From an uncultured bacterium (lineage in GTDB: Bacteria; Bacillota; Clostridia; Oscillospirales; Oscillospiraceae): a stretch of DNA of 27,422 nucleotides. The notes under the pieces are model-generated. The model saw only the letters and a list, made by a program, of their open reading frames with translations. It had not been told where the DNA came from and ran no database searches. Location: NCBI GenBank assembly GCA_905214155.1, contig CAJMLC010000006.1, positions 1 to 27,422 of the forward strand, in the 5' to 3' direction. Below are positions 1 through 8,491 of the stretch, one piece after another (within the stretch, counting starts at the first letter, position 1; each line of letters starts with the position of its first letter). Made by a program: the position numbers and the translations under genes.

Positions 1-111
1 ACTGAAACTGGTTTTTGTGAAAATGCTGGCAATGCGCCGATGCGGTCATACTGTATTTTTCATTTTATCATGCTTTTTACAAAAATACAACGAATCCTGT
101 TTGACGATATC

Positions 112-143
112 AAAAAAGCCTGAGCCGTTTGGCTCAGGCTTTT
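112..143 (-). terminator. Terminator of the fatty acid operon
   Basis: A perfect 9-bp stem (GCCTGAGCC with GGCTCAGGC, 118-126 and 131-139) has a 4-base loop and is followed on the minus strand by six T residues. It lies 5 bases past the stop of the acyl-CoA synthetase gene and so closes the long minus-strand operon. Bases 1-111 contain nothing I can call. Confidence 0.9.
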
Positions 144-148
144 GAGAT

Positions 149-1810
149 TCAGGGCCGTTCGAGCAGCCCGTCCGCCAGATCAGCGGCGGCCTGCCGCTTC
201 AGCTGCACGTGCAGCTTCTTGCCGGTCGCGTTGTAGGGCAGCTCCGTGACGAAGCGGTAATAGCGCGGACATTTATAGTCCGAAAGATCGTCGTTCTCCG
301 CGCACCAGTGCGCCAGATCCTTCGCGGTCAGCGTATCGTCCGCCGGAATGAGATAGGCCGCGACGGATTCGCCGCGCGAAGCGTCGGGCACGCCGGCGAC
401 CATGCAGTCGGCAACCTTCGGGTGCGTGCAGAGCACCTCTTCGAGCTGCGCCGGATAGATATTCTCGCCCATGCAGACGATCATGTCGTCGCGGCGGCCG
501 CGGACGGTGACATAGTGCCCCGCGTCCCACGTGCCGACGTCGTGCGTGTAGAACCAGCCGTCCTTGTAACGCTCCGCCGTCAGCTCCGGGTTCTGCGTGT
601 AGCAGAGCGCGGATTTGTACGGGGCAAAGAGGATGATCTCGCCCGGCGTCTCGCCGTCGGTGGGGACGGTCTCGTCCGGGCTTGCATCGCGTCCTTCGTG
701 CAGGGCCACGACGCGGACCTCATCGTCCGTGCAGGCGCGTCCGGCGCTGCCCGCCATCTCCGGCAGGTCGTCCGGCCGAAGGAAGCTGTTCCAGAACGTT
801 TCGGTCGTGCCGTAGCCGTTGAAGATGCGCGGCGTCAGCAGCCGCTGGAAGCGGATGCAGCTCTCGCGCTCGAGCGGACTGCCCATTGTGACGATGCCGT
901 GCAACCCGCTGAGGTCGGCGGGATGCTTTTCCTGCCGGGCCGCCAGCTTTTCAAGTGCCGACGGCACGCCAATTAGGAACGTGACGCCGTATCGCTCCAC
1001 AGCCTCGAAGCACGCCTTCGCGCCGAACATCCGCATCACGACGAGCGAGGCCCCGGCATAGAGCGTTGCGGTCGGTCCGCCGGAATGCAGCCCGCCGCGG
1101 TGGAACCATGGGGTCATGTTCATCGTGACGTCGTTCGGCGTCAGCGGGAAGTGCATGATCGCGTCGTGCGCGGAGAGCACCTCGTTCGCGTTGTTCAGCG
1201 GGACGCCCTTGGGCGTGCCGGTCGTGCCGGAGGTGCCGAGGCGCGTGACCTCGTCGTAAAGGTTGGGAATGTGGTTCGTGATCGGTTCCGTGTCCGGAAA
1301 GGCGGCCAGCACATCGTCGAAAAACCGGTGTCCTTCGGGCAGTGCGGGCCGTTCGCCCCGGGCATCGACCGCCAGCACGAGCGCAGGCCGGTGGGCGGCG
1401 AGGGAGAGGGCCTTTGCGGCCATCTCCGCGACGTCGCAGTCGTAGATGTAGACCTTGGGTCGGTCGCGGTCGATCAGGCGGGCAGTTTCTCCGGCGGCGA
1501 GGTTGAAATTGGCCGGTTCGTTGATCGCGCCGAGCTTCTGCGGCGCAAGGTAGGACAGGACAAACTGCGTCGAGTTGTAAAGCTGGTAGAGCACCACGCC
1601 GCCCGGGCCGACGCCCGCCGCCTGCAGGGCGTTCGCCAGCCGGTTCGCGTCTCGGTTCAGCGCGGCATACGTCCACGTCCGGCCGGAGGCCGGGTCGATC
1701 ACGGCCGTCTTTTCGCCGAAGCGGCGCACATTGCGCAGAAAGCCGGAGATCCAGGTGAAGCTCCGCTCGAAGACGGCGCGGAACGCGGATACATCATAGG
1801 TTTCGTTCAT
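149..1810 (-). CDS. AMP-forming acyl-CoA (or acyl-ACP) synthetase
   Basis: This 553-residue protein belongs to the ANL superfamily of adenylate-forming enzymes, which activate a carboxylic acid with ATP and usually pass it to CoA. Visible motifs are the P-loop TSGTTGTPKG at residues 193-202, the YGTTE motif near 315, the hinge region GRRDDMIVCMGENIYP near 430, and a C-terminal TGK with the expected catalytic lysine. The length is normal for the family. The ATG at 1810 is preceded by AGGAG, and the ketosynthase stop codon lies two bases upstream, so the two are translated together. As last gene of the fatty acid operon it may activate exogenous or thioesterase-released fatty acids; the substrate cannot be read from sequence. 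An aryl acid or an ACP acceptor remains possible. Confidence 0.88.
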   Translation of the reverse strand: MNETYDVSAFRAVFERSFTWISGFLRNVRRFGEKTAVIDPASGRTWTYAALNRDANRLANALQAAGVGPGGVVLYQLYNSTQFVLSYLAPQKLGAINEPANFNLAAGETARLIDRDRPKVYIYDCDVAEMAAKALSLAAHRPALVLAVDARGERPALPEGHRFFDDVLAAFPDTEPITNHIPNLYDEVTRLGTSGTTGTPKGVPLNNANEVLSAHDAIMHFPLTPNDVTMNMTPWFHRGGLHSGGPTATLYAGASLVVMRMFGAKACFEAVERYGVTFLIGVPSALEKLAARQEKHPADLSGLHGIVTMGSPLERESCIRFQRLLTPRIFNGYGTTETFWNSFLRPDDLPEMAGSAGRACTDDEVRVVALHEGRDASPDETVPTDGETPGEIILFAPYKSALCYTQNPELTAERYKDGWFYTHDVGTWDAGHYVTVRGRRDDMIVCMGENIYPAQLEEVLCTHPKVADCMVAGVPDASRGESVAAYLIPADDTLTAKDLAHWCAENDDLSDYKCPRYYRFVTELPYNATGKKLHVQLKRQAAADLADGLLERP

Positions 1811-1812
1811 GT

Positions 1813-3018
1813 TCACTCCTGATAGCGGCCCACGACGATGCAGCTGTTCTGCCCGCCGAAGCCCATGGCGTTCGAAATGGCGGCGTGGACAGGCTGCTGC
1901 ACAGCGGTGGGTCCTGTAAGATGCAGCGGGCATTCCGGGTCCTGCTCCGTCAGGCCGAGGCTTGGCGGAAGAAGGCCGGTGCGGATGGCCTGTACGCAGG
2001 TGATGACCTCGGTCAGGCCGCCTGCGCCCATCATGTGGCCGGTCGCGCCCTTGGTGGAGCTGACCGTAACAGGCAGGTCGCCGAAGACGGCGCGGATGGC
2101 GCAGGCTTCTGCGATGTCGCCCTTGTGGGTGGCGGTGCCGTGCGCGTTGAGATAGCCGATCTGGTCCGGCGTCAGACCCGCGTCTGCCAGTGCGAGGCGG
2201 ATACAAGCCGCCGCGCCTGCGCCGTTCGGCGCAGGGGAGACCGAGTGGTAGGCATCCGTGTTGTTCGCCGCGCCGAGCAGCCGCGCCAGCGGCTTCGCGC
2301 CGCGCACGTTCGCCGCCGATTCCGTCTCCAAAATCAGCGCGCCGCCGCCCTCGCCGGTCACAAATCCGTTGCGCGTCACGTCAAATGGGCGGCTCTCGCC
2401 GGTCGCTGAAAGCGCGCCGACCTTGTCAAGGCTCTGCAAAAACGCCGGGCAGATCGCGGCCTCGCCCGCCATCACGACGACGGCGTCGGCCATTCCGCTG
2501 CGCAGCAGCATCATGCCCATCGTAATTGCGTCGCCGCCCGATGAGCAGGCCGTGCTCACGGTCAGGCTCGGCCCCGTGATCTGGTGCATGATCGAAAACT
2601 GGCACGCCGCCAGATTGCCCATGCACTTCGTCAGCAGCTTCGGCTCCGCCGACTGTCCGCGCACGTCAATGCGCGTCTGCGTTTTCGTGATGATAGTCAG
2701 TCCGTGCAGCGCCGTGGCCATCACAATGCCCACGCGCGTCGAACCATGCAAGCCGCTCTGCGCGAGCGCCTGTTCCGCCGCCGCGTATGCGTACTGCTGA
2801 TAGGGTTCAAGGTCAAGCGCCAGCCGCGTCGGCATAAAATCCTTCGGGTGGAAGCCGTGTACCTCCGCTGCCCGGTGAATCGGCAGCGCCGTGGTGTCGA
2901 TCTGCGTGATCTCGCCGATGCCGCAGACGCCCGCCGTCAGGTTCTCCCAGTAGGTGTCCACGCCGATGCCCACCGGCGTTACCACGCCCATGCCAGTGAT
3001 TACAATTCCGTCCCGCAT
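1813..3018 (-). CDS. Second beta-ketoacyl-ACP synthase (FabF-like)
   Basis: This 401-residue condensing enzyme has the thiolase fold and a complete catalytic set: Cys158 in STACSSGG, His293 in NAHGTATHKGD, Lys323 in SSTKG and His328 in TGHMMG. It should perform decarboxylative condensation of malonyl-ACP with an acyl chain. The active-site cysteine rules out a chain-length-factor type partner. The ATG at 3018 follows GGGAGGATTGAG, and the preceding ketosynthase stops one base upstream. It is clearly diverged from its neighbour (ACSSGGDA against ACASGTNA at the nucleophile), so it is not a recent tandem copy. It may handle particular chain lengths or starter acyl groups, or substitute for the initiating enzyme missing from this cluster; that role is inference. 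Confidence 0.88.
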   Translation of the reverse strand: MRDGIVITGMGVVTPVGIGVDTYWENLTAGVCGIGEITQIDTTALPIHRAAEVHGFHPKDFMPTRLALDLEPYQQYAYAAAEQALAQSGLHGSTRVGIVMATALHGLTIITKTQTRIDVRGQSAEPKLLTKCMGNLAACQFSIMHQITGPSLTVSTACSSGGDAITMGMMLLRSGMADAVVVMAGEAAICPAFLQSLDKVGALSATGESRPFDVTRNGFVTGEGGGALILETESAANVRGAKPLARLLGAANNTDAYHSVSPAPNGAGAAACIRLALADAGLTPDQIGYLNAHGTATHKGDIAEACAIRAVFGDLPVTVSSTKGATGHMMGAGGLTEVITCVQAIRTGLLPPSLGLTEQDPECPLHLTGPTAVQQPVHAAISNAMGFGGQNSCIVVGRYQE

Positions 3019-3019
3019 C

Positions 3020-4252
3020 TCAATCCTCCCATTTCCGGAAGGCGAGGCACGCGTTGTGCCCGCCGAAGCCGAGCGAGGAGGAGAGGGCAACGTCAAAATC
3101 GGCATGCTTCGCGGTCAGCGGCGTATAGTCGAGGTCACAGTCGGGGTCCGGCTGCGTCAGGTTGATCGTCGGGGGCGCAATGCCGTCCCGCAGGGCCAGC
3201 ACAGAGGCGACGGCCTCGGCTCCGCCCGCCGCGCCGAGCATGTGGCCGGTCATGGACTTGGTGGAGCTGATGGTGATCCTGCGCGCGCGGTCTTCGCCGA
3301 GCGCTTTTTTGATCGCAAGTGTCTCGATGCGGTCGTTCATGGGCGTGCCGGTGCCGTGGGCGTTGAAGTAGACGCGGTCGGTATCGAGTCCGGTCTCGCG
3401 CCAGGCATCCGCGATGGCGCGGGCGCTCTCCGCCGCGCTGGGATCGGGGGAGGTGATGTGATAGGCGTCGCAGGTGGAGCCGTAGCCGGTCAGCTCGGCG
3501 TAGATCGTCGCGCCGCGCTGCTTCGCGTGCTCCAGCTCCTCGAGGACGAGCACACCGGCGCCTTCGCCCATGACGAAGCCCGCACGGCGGACATCAAAGG
3601 GCAGGGAAGCGGCGTTCGGATCTTCGGAGGGGGAGAGGGCCTGCATATTGGAGAAGCCCGCCGCGGCCAGCGCGTTGACGGTCGCCTCCGCGCCGCCGGC
3701 CACCATCGCGTCGGCATAGCCGTGGCGGATGAGGCGGAGCGCCTCGCCGATGGCGTTTGTGCCGGAGGCGCAGGCTGTGACCATCGGCATAGCCGGGCCG
3801 TGGAAGTGGTATCGCATGGCGATCATGCTGGACGCCATGTTCGGGATCATCATGGGGATGAAATACGGGGAGACGCGGCGCGGGCCACGGTTCAAGAGCT
3901 TGGAATGCTCGGTCATAAACGTGGCGATGCCGCCGATGCCGCTGCCGATGTAGACGCCGACTCGCTCTGCGTCGAGCGTTCCGGCGATGCCGCTGTCGGC
4001 CACGGCCTGACAGGCCGCCGCCATCGCAAAATGGGTATAGACATCGCTGTGCAGGATGTCCAGCTTTTCCATGTACTGCCTGGGGTCAAAATCGCGCACC
4101 TCGGCGGCGAGCTTGACGGGATAGTCTGTGGAGTCGAACTTCGTGATCGGGCCAATGCCGCATGTGCCGGAGCAAAGGGCATTCCAGAACGCGGGGACGT
4201 CATTGCCGACGGGGCTGATGACGCCGAGGCCGGTGACTGCTACTCGTTTCAT
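3020..4252 (-). CDS. fabF: Beta-ketoacyl-ACP synthase II
   Basis: This 410-residue enzyme matches the FabF family in length and motifs and elongates acyl-ACP with malonyl-ACP. The active-site Cys161 sits in VTACASGTNAIG, His299 in FNAHGTGTPMND, Lys332 in SSTKS and His337 in TGHMLGAAGG. These positions are close to Cys163/His303/Lys335/His340 of the E. coli enzyme. The start at 4252 (MKRVAVTGLG) overlaps the thioesterase stop as ATGA. A longer reading frame upstream lacks homology and is rejected. In the classical streptococcal order fabF lies between fabG and accB; here it has moved behind accA. Confidence 0.95.
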   Translation of the reverse strand: MKRVAVTGLGVISPVGNDVPAFWNALCSGTCGIGPITKFDSTDYPVKLAAEVRDFDPRQYMEKLDILHSDVYTHFAMAAACQAVADSGIAGTLDAERVGVYIGSGIGGIATFMTEHSKLLNRGPRRVSPYFIPMMIPNMASSMIAMRYHFHGPAMPMVTACASGTNAIGEALRLIRHGYADAMVAGGAEATVNALAAAGFSNMQALSPSEDPNAASLPFDVRRAGFVMGEGAGVLVLEELEHAKQRGATIYAELTGYGSTCDAYHITSPDPSAAESARAIADAWRETGLDTDRVYFNAHGTGTPMNDRIETLAIKKALGEDRARRITISSTKSMTGHMLGAAGGAEAVASVLALRDGIAPPTINLTQPDPDCDLDYTPLTAKHADFDVALSSSLGFGGHNACLAFRKWED

Positions 4253-4683
4253 AGGGTACCTCCGTTGGGGGCAAGCAGGGAACGGATGCGGGCATGGATG
4301 TCCGGCTGCTTGCGTTTCATGTGGATGGGGAGCCATTTTTGGGCGTCCATAAAGCAATGCTCGCTTGTGCCGGTGGCAAGAAGTGTGCCGCCGGCGCTTC
4401 GCACCTCATAGGAAAAGTCGAGACGGACGCCGTTGTAGGCGGTGGGAGCGGCGGTGATCTCGATCCAGTCATCATAGCGGGCGGGCTGCCGGAACTGGCA
4501 GGAGACGCTGACGACCGGGATCATGACGCCGCTCTGCTCCAGATCGGAATAGACGATGCCGTTGTTGCGAAGAAAGTCCGTCCGGGCCTCTTCAAACCAG
4601 CGGATATAGTTGGAATGATGGACGATGCCCATCCGGTCGGTCTCGTAATACTGCACGAGACGGCGATAGGGCGTCCGGTTCAT
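4249..4683 (-). CDS. YbgC/4HBT-type acyl-CoA thioesterase
   Basis: This 144-residue hot-dog-fold protein begins with RLVQYYETDRMGIVHHSNYIRW, split here as QYYETDRMGIVHHSNY, which is the signature of the 4-hydroxybenzoyl-CoA thioesterase family. The Asp of ETDRMG is the expected catalytic acid. Such enzymes hydrolyse acyl-CoA or acyl-ACP thioesters. It overlaps accA upstream and fabF downstream by ATGA junctions, so it is tightly co-translated with fatty acid synthesis. It may release acyl chains from ACP, which the synthetase two genes later could reactivate. The substrate is unknown. Confidence 0.88.
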   Translation of the reverse strand: MNRTPYRRLVQYYETDRMGIVHHSNYIRWFEEARTDFLRNNGIVYSDLEQSGVMIPVVSVSCQFRQPARYDDWIEITAAPTAYNGVRLDFSYEVRSAGGTLLATGTSEHCFMDAQKWLPIHMKRKQPDIHARIRSLLAPNGGTL

Positions 4684-5468
4684 GCCTGTGCCTCCCCGCC
4701 GAAGCGGCGGAAGCGCGCGTAGCGCGCGGAAAGAAGTTCCTGGATCGGCATTTCGGTCAGCGCGTCGATCTCGCGCATCAGGCGCTGGGCCAGCGCGTCA
4801 TAAAATTCCGGCTCGCCGAGGCCGGCTTCGGGGATGACCGATTCGACCACGCCGAGCGCAAGCGCGTCGTCCGCCGTCAGCTTCAGCTCTTCGGCGGCCT
4901 GCTCGGCCTTGGCGGCATCCTTCCAGAGGATCGTGGCGCAGCCCTCCGGGGAGATCACGGAATAGACCGCGTTCTCCAGCATCCAGACGCGGTCGCCCGC
5001 GGCCAGCGCCAGTGCGCCGCCGCTTCCGCCCTCGCCGATGAGGATGGAGAGCACGGGTGTCTGCAGCGCGCTCATCGTGGTCAGGCATTCGGCGATGGCC
5101 TCGCCCTGTCCGCGCTCCTCCGCGCCGACGTTGCAGCCCGCGCCGGATGTGTCGACAAAGCAGACGACCGGACGGTGGAATTTTTCGGCCTGCCGCATCA
5201 GGCGCAGCGCCTTGCGATAGCCCTCGGGCTGCGGCGCGCCGAAGCCGCGTTGGACGCGCTCTTTGGCGGTATGGCCCTTTTCGATCGCAATCACCGTCAC
5301 CGGCGTAGCGCCGAGGTAGGCCAGGCCGCCGATGATGGCGGGATCGTCCGCATAGCGGCGGTCGCCGTGCAGCTCGAAAAAGCCGTGGAATACATTCTGT
5401 AGATAGTCCATGCCCGTCGGGCGCTTGGCCCCGCGGGCAATGCGGACGCGCTCATACGCTGTCGCCAT
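4680..5468 (-). CDS. accA: Acetyl-CoA carboxylase carboxyltransferase, alpha subunit
   Basis: This 262-residue crotonase-fold protein pairs with AccD to move the carboxyl group from carboxybiotin to acetyl-CoA, giving malonyl-CoA. Recognisable stretches are FHGFFELHGDRRYADDPAI, CFVDTSGAGCNVGAEERGQG and IGEGGSGGALALAAGDRV. It is shorter at the N-terminus than the roughly 319-residue E. coli protein, as is usual in Firmicutes clusters. The ATG at 5468 follows AAGGAGGG and lies 17 bases inside the accD reading frame, so the two subunits are probably made in equal amounts. Confidence 0.95.
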   Translation of the reverse strand: MATAYERVRIARGAKRPTGMDYLQNVFHGFFELHGDRRYADDPAIIGGLAYLGATPVTVIAIEKGHTAKERVQRGFGAPQPEGYRKALRLMRQAEKFHRPVVCFVDTSGAGCNVGAEERGQGEAIAECLTTMSALQTPVLSILIGEGGSGGALALAAGDRVWMLENAVYSVISPEGCATILWKDAAKAEQAAEELKLTADDALALGVVESVIPEAGLGEPEFYDALAQRLMREIDALTEMPIQELLSARYARFRRFGGEAQA

Positions 5469-6327
5469 GGCTCTGCCCTCCTTCGTGCATCGCAAGCAGC
5501 TGCGAAATGGTCTCCTTCTGCTTCGCGCGGGGGACGATGCCGTCCACAAAGCCGTGGGCGAGCATGCTCTCCGCCTTCTGGAAGCCCTTGGGCAGCGGCT
5601 TTTTTGTCGTCTGCTCGACGACGCGCGCCCCGGCAAAGCCGATGCCCGCGCCGGGCTCGGCGAGAATGATGTCGGCCTCCATTGCAAAGCTCGCCGTGAC
5701 GCCGCCCATGGTCGGGTCGGTCAGCAGGGCAAGGTAGAAAAGGCCCGCATCGCTGTGCCGCTTCACAGCGGCGCTGGTCTTCGCCATCTGCATGAGGGAG
5801 ACAAGGCCCTCCTGCATCCGGGCCCCGCCGGAGACGGTCACGCCGATGACCGGGAGCTTGTGTTCCAGCGCGTATTCAAATGTGCGCGTGATCTTTTCGC
5901 CGACGGCTGCGCCCATGCTGCCCATCATGAAGTATGGCTCCATCAGGAACAGGGCGCAGGCATGGCCGCTGATGCGGCCGGTGCCGCAGACGACGGCCTC
6001 CGGCTCTTTGCTCGAGGCCCGGACCGTCTCGATCTTCTCCGCGTAGTTCGGGAAGCCGAGCGGGTCGCCGGTGACGACGTCCGCGAACAGCTCGGTAAAG
6101 CTCTCGCGGTCGGTCAGGTAGTGGAGCCGCTGGCGGGCGCTCATGCGGAAATGGTAGCCGCAGGGGCAGGTATTATAGTTGCTCCAGAGCGTGCTGATCG
6201 GGATGTCCCGGTGGCAGTTGGGGCAGGTTTTTTCCGGCTCGCTGGCGTCCGACTGCACGGGCGCGACGGAGCGTCCGCCGGATTCCAGCTCGTTCTTCGG
6301 CTGGAAGAGAAAGTTCAGAAACGGCAT
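5452..6327 (-). CDS. accD: Acetyl-CoA carboxylase carboxyltransferase, beta subunit
   Basis: This 291-residue protein has an N-terminal zinc ribbon followed by the carboxyltransferase domain with EPYFMMGSMGAAVGEKITR, VSGGARMQEGLVSLMQMAK and LTDPTMGGVTASFAME. It forms the carboxyltransferase with AccA. The ribbon is unusual: the first knuckle is CPNC as expected, but the second reads TCPCGYH where family members normally have CPxCGYH, so the spacing is C-x-C rather than C-x2-C. The codons are clean and the frame is intact. The start follows GGAGGG two bases after the accC stop. Confidence 0.95.
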   Translation of the reverse strand: MPFLNFLFQPKNELESGGRSVAPVQSDASEPEKTCPNCHRDIPISTLWSNYNTCPCGYHFRMSARQRLHYLTDRESFTELFADVVTGDPLGFPNYAEKIETVRASSKEPEAVVCGTGRISGHACALFLMEPYFMMGSMGAAVGEKITRTFEYALEHKLPVIGVTVSGGARMQEGLVSLMQMAKTSAAVKRHSDAGLFYLALLTDPTMGGVTASFAMEADIILAEPGAGIGFAGARVVEQTTKKPLPKGFQKAESMLAHGFVDGIVPRAKQKETISQLLAMHEGGQSHGDSV

Positions 6328-6329
6328 AA

Positions 6330-7634
6330 TCAGCCCTCCATCATGGTCAGGTCATAGCGGCCGGAGGAAAAGCGCGGATCGGAGATGATGCGCAGCTGCT
6401 CGGCGATGTTGGTCTCGACGCCGTCGATGACCAGCTCGCACAGCGCGGCGCGCATTTTGCGCAGCGCCTCCTCGCGCGTGGCGGCGTAGACAATCAGCTT
6501 GCCGACGAGCGAATCGTAGAACGGGCTGACGGCGACGCACTGCACGAGGTAGGTGTCGAAGCGGACGAACGGGCCGCCCGGCACATGCAGCAGCGAGACC
6601 GTCCCCGGCGAGAGGGCGTTGACACGGCATTCGATGACCGCGCCCTTCATCGGGATGTCCGTCTGCGAAAAGGGCAGGCTGACGCCTGCCGCGGTACGGA
6701 TCTGCCATTTGACAAGGTCGACGAGCGTGAGCATCTCGCTGACTGCGTGCTCGACCTGAAGGCGGACGTTCATCTCCATGAACCAGAGATTGCCGTCCGG
6801 GTCGCGCAGGAATTCAAGCGTGCCCGCGCCCGTATAGCCGATGGCGCGGACGGCGTCCGCCACGGCGGCAAAGAGCGCCGTGCGCGTCTCGCTGTCGACC
6901 GCAGGGGAAGGGGACTCTTCGAGCAGCTTCTGGTGGCGGCGCTGGACGGAGCAGTCGCGCTCGCCGAGGCAGACGACATGGCCCTCCTCGTCGGCGAGGA
7001 CCTGCACCTCGATGTGGCGCGCGGGATGGACGTATTTTTCAAGATAAACGGCTCCGTCGCCGAAGGCGGCTTCGCTCTCGGCCACGGCCAGCGGGTAGGC
7101 CTGCAGCAGCTCGCCCCGCGAATGGATGACGCGGATGCCGCGTCCGCCGCCGCCGGAGCGGGCCTTGAGCATGACGGGATAGCCGATGGATTCGGCTTCT
7201 TTGGCGGCCTGTTCGGCAGAGGAGAGCACGCCGGTGCCCGGGATGGGGCGGAGCGCCGTCCTGGCGAACGCCTCTTTCGTGCTGGTCTTATCGCTCAGGC
7301 GGGCCATACATTCGGCGTCCGGGCCGATGAAGGCGATGCCGTTTTTCCGGCAGGCTGCGGCAAACTCCGCATTTTCGGAGAGGAAGCCGTAGCCGGGGTG
7401 GATGGCCTGCGCGCCGGTGAGCAGCGCGGCGGAGAGGATACGATCCTGGCAGAGGTAGCTGTCTTTGGGCGAGGCCGGGCCGATGCAGACGCACTCGTCG
7501 GCGAGCGCGACGTGCAGGCAGTCGCGGTCGGCCTCGGAGTAGACGGCGACGGAGGCGATGCCCATCTCCTTGCAGGCGCGGATGATGCGGACGGCGATCT
7601 CGCCGCGGTTCGCGATCAGAATTTTAGAAAACAT
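6330..7634 (-). CDS. accC: Acetyl-CoA carboxylase, biotin carboxylase subunit
   Basis: This 434-residue ATP-grasp enzyme carboxylates the biotin on AccB using ATP and bicarbonate. It shows the N-terminal KILIANRGEIAVRIIRACKE, the glycine loop ARSGGGGRGIR, the core RDCSVQRRHQKLLEESPSPA and MEMNVRLQVEHAVSEM with the catalytic Glu/Asn/Arg. It is slightly short. The region ECRVNALSPGT lacks about seven residues present in typical enzymes (usual pattern ECRINAEDP...F.PSPG), while the arginine of ECR is kept. The gene starts 11 bases inside fabZ. The pyruvate and propionyl carboxylase families share this domain, but the operon settles the role. Confidence 0.94.
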   Translation of the reverse strand: MFSKILIANRGEIAVRIIRACKEMGIASVAVYSEADRDCLHVALADECVCIGPASPKDSYLCQDRILSAALLTGAQAIHPGYGFLSENAEFAAACRKNGIAFIGPDAECMARLSDKTSTKEAFARTALRPIPGTGVLSSAEQAAKEAESIGYPVMLKARSGGGGRGIRVIHSRGELLQAYPLAVAESEAAFGDGAVYLEKYVHPARHIEVQVLADEEGHVVCLGERDCSVQRRHQKLLEESPSPAVDSETRTALFAAVADAVRAIGYTGAGTLEFLRDPDGNLWFMEMNVRLQVEHAVSEMLTLVDLVKWQIRTAAGVSLPFSQTDIPMKGAVIECRVNALSPGTVSLLHVPGGPFVRFDTYLVQCVAVSPFYDSLVGKLIVYAATREEALRKMRAALCELVIDGVETNIAEQLRIISDPRFSSGRYDLTMMEG

Positions 7635-8052
7635 TCGATTTCTCCATCAGTGCGAAGGAAAATTCGGCTTTGACGGCGAGCTTGTCGCCGACGAAGCCGC
7701 TGCCTTCGGCAAAGAAAAAGGGGCGTCTGGCCTTCGTGATGCGGCAGCGCGTCTCGAACAGGTCGCCCGGACGCACCGGGGCGCGGAAGCGGACGTTGTT
7801 CAGCCCGGTATAGAGGGGCTGGAGATCGTCCGTCATCTCGCTTTGCAGCAGCACGCAGACCGACTGCGCCAGGATCTCACAGAGCATCACGCCGGGGACG
7901 ATGGGGTTGCCGGGAAAATGGCCCTTTAAAAACCATGCGTCCTCGGGGATGCGGAAAAAGCCGTGCGCGGCGTCGTCTTCGCGCTCGACGCGGTCGAGCA
8001 GGAGCATGCCGTCGCGGTGGGGCAATATGGTCATCAGTTCTTCGCGGTCCAT
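7624..8052 (-). CDS. fabZ: 3-hydroxyacyl-ACP dehydratase FabZ
   Basis: This 142-residue hot-dog dehydratase removes water from 3-hydroxyacyl-ACP. The catalytic His lies in ILPHRDGMLLLDRV and the catalytic Glu in GHFPGNPIVPGVMLCEILAQ. The start at 8052 (MDREEL) is chosen because GAGGAGGG lies directly upstream; an ATG 15 bases earlier falls before that site. It begins one base after the accB stop and overlaps accC by 11 bases. No FabA or FabM-type gene for making unsaturated chains is visible in the cluster. Confidence 0.94.
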   Translation of the reverse strand: MDREELMTILPHRDGMLLLDRVEREDDAAHGFFRIPEDAWFLKGHFPGNPIVPGVMLCEILAQSVCVLLQSEMTDDLQPLYTGLNNVRFRAPVRPGDLFETRCRITKARRPFFFAEGSGFVGDKLAVKAEFSFALMEKSNVF

Positions 8053-8053
8053 G

Positions 8054-8467
8054 TCAGCCCTCCTCATAGCGGAACAGCGGCGTGCCGTATTCGACGGCCT
8101 GGCCGTTCTGCGCGCAGATCTCGACGATCGTGCCGTCCTGCTCGGCGGTGATCTCGTTCATGAGCTTCATCGCCTCGATCACGCAGAGCGTGTCGCCCTT
8201 TTTGACACGGCGGCCCACCTCGACGAACGGCTCGGCGTCCTCGGCGGGCGCGGCATAGAAGATGCCGACCATCGGGGAGCGTACCTCGGACGAGGCCGGA
8301 GCTGCGGGCACGTCCTGCACGGCAGGCGCAGCGGCGGTCATGACGGCGGGAGATGCGGCACCTGCGCGCTCGAGGCGCACGACGCCGAGGTTTTCCTTGA
8401 CCTCAAGGCCGGTCAGCCCAAGCTCCTGCATGAGGCGGGCGTATTTACGGATTTCAGCTTCGTTCAT
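8054..8467 (-). CDS. accB: Biotin carboxyl carrier protein of acetyl-CoA carboxylase
   Basis: This 137-residue protein carries the biotin used by AccC and the AccA/AccD transferase. The C-terminal biotinyl domain (about residues 62-135) has the biotinylation motif EAMKLMNE with Lys101 as attachment site. An Ala/Pro-rich hinge (about residues 36-60) links it to the N-terminal helix pair, as in AccB proteins generally. The start is preceded by GAGGTG. A gap of 24 bases separates it from fabG, the largest inside this operon. Confidence 0.95.
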   Translation of the reverse strand: MNEAEIRKYARLMQELGLTGLEVKENLGVVRLERAGAASPAVMTAAAPAVQDVPAAPASSEVRSPMVGIFYAAPAEDAEPFVEVGRRVKKGDTLCVIEAMKLMNEITAEQDGTIVEICAQNGQAVEYGTPLFRYEEG

Positions 8468-8491
8468 TGTTTCACCTCATTCTCTGGTGAT

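Noticed and set aside
1813..4252. Ketosynthase/chain-length-factor pair as in aromatic polyketide clusters
   Set aside because: Both proteins keep the active-site cysteine and the His/Lys residues, and no cyclase, aromatase or typical tailoring gene is present.
2954..4411. A 485-codon plus-strand frame opposite fabF
   Set aside because: It is a shadow of two ketosynthase genes with intact active sites on the minus strand. The same holds for the long frames at 7901-9445, 9723-11345 and 17994-19238.
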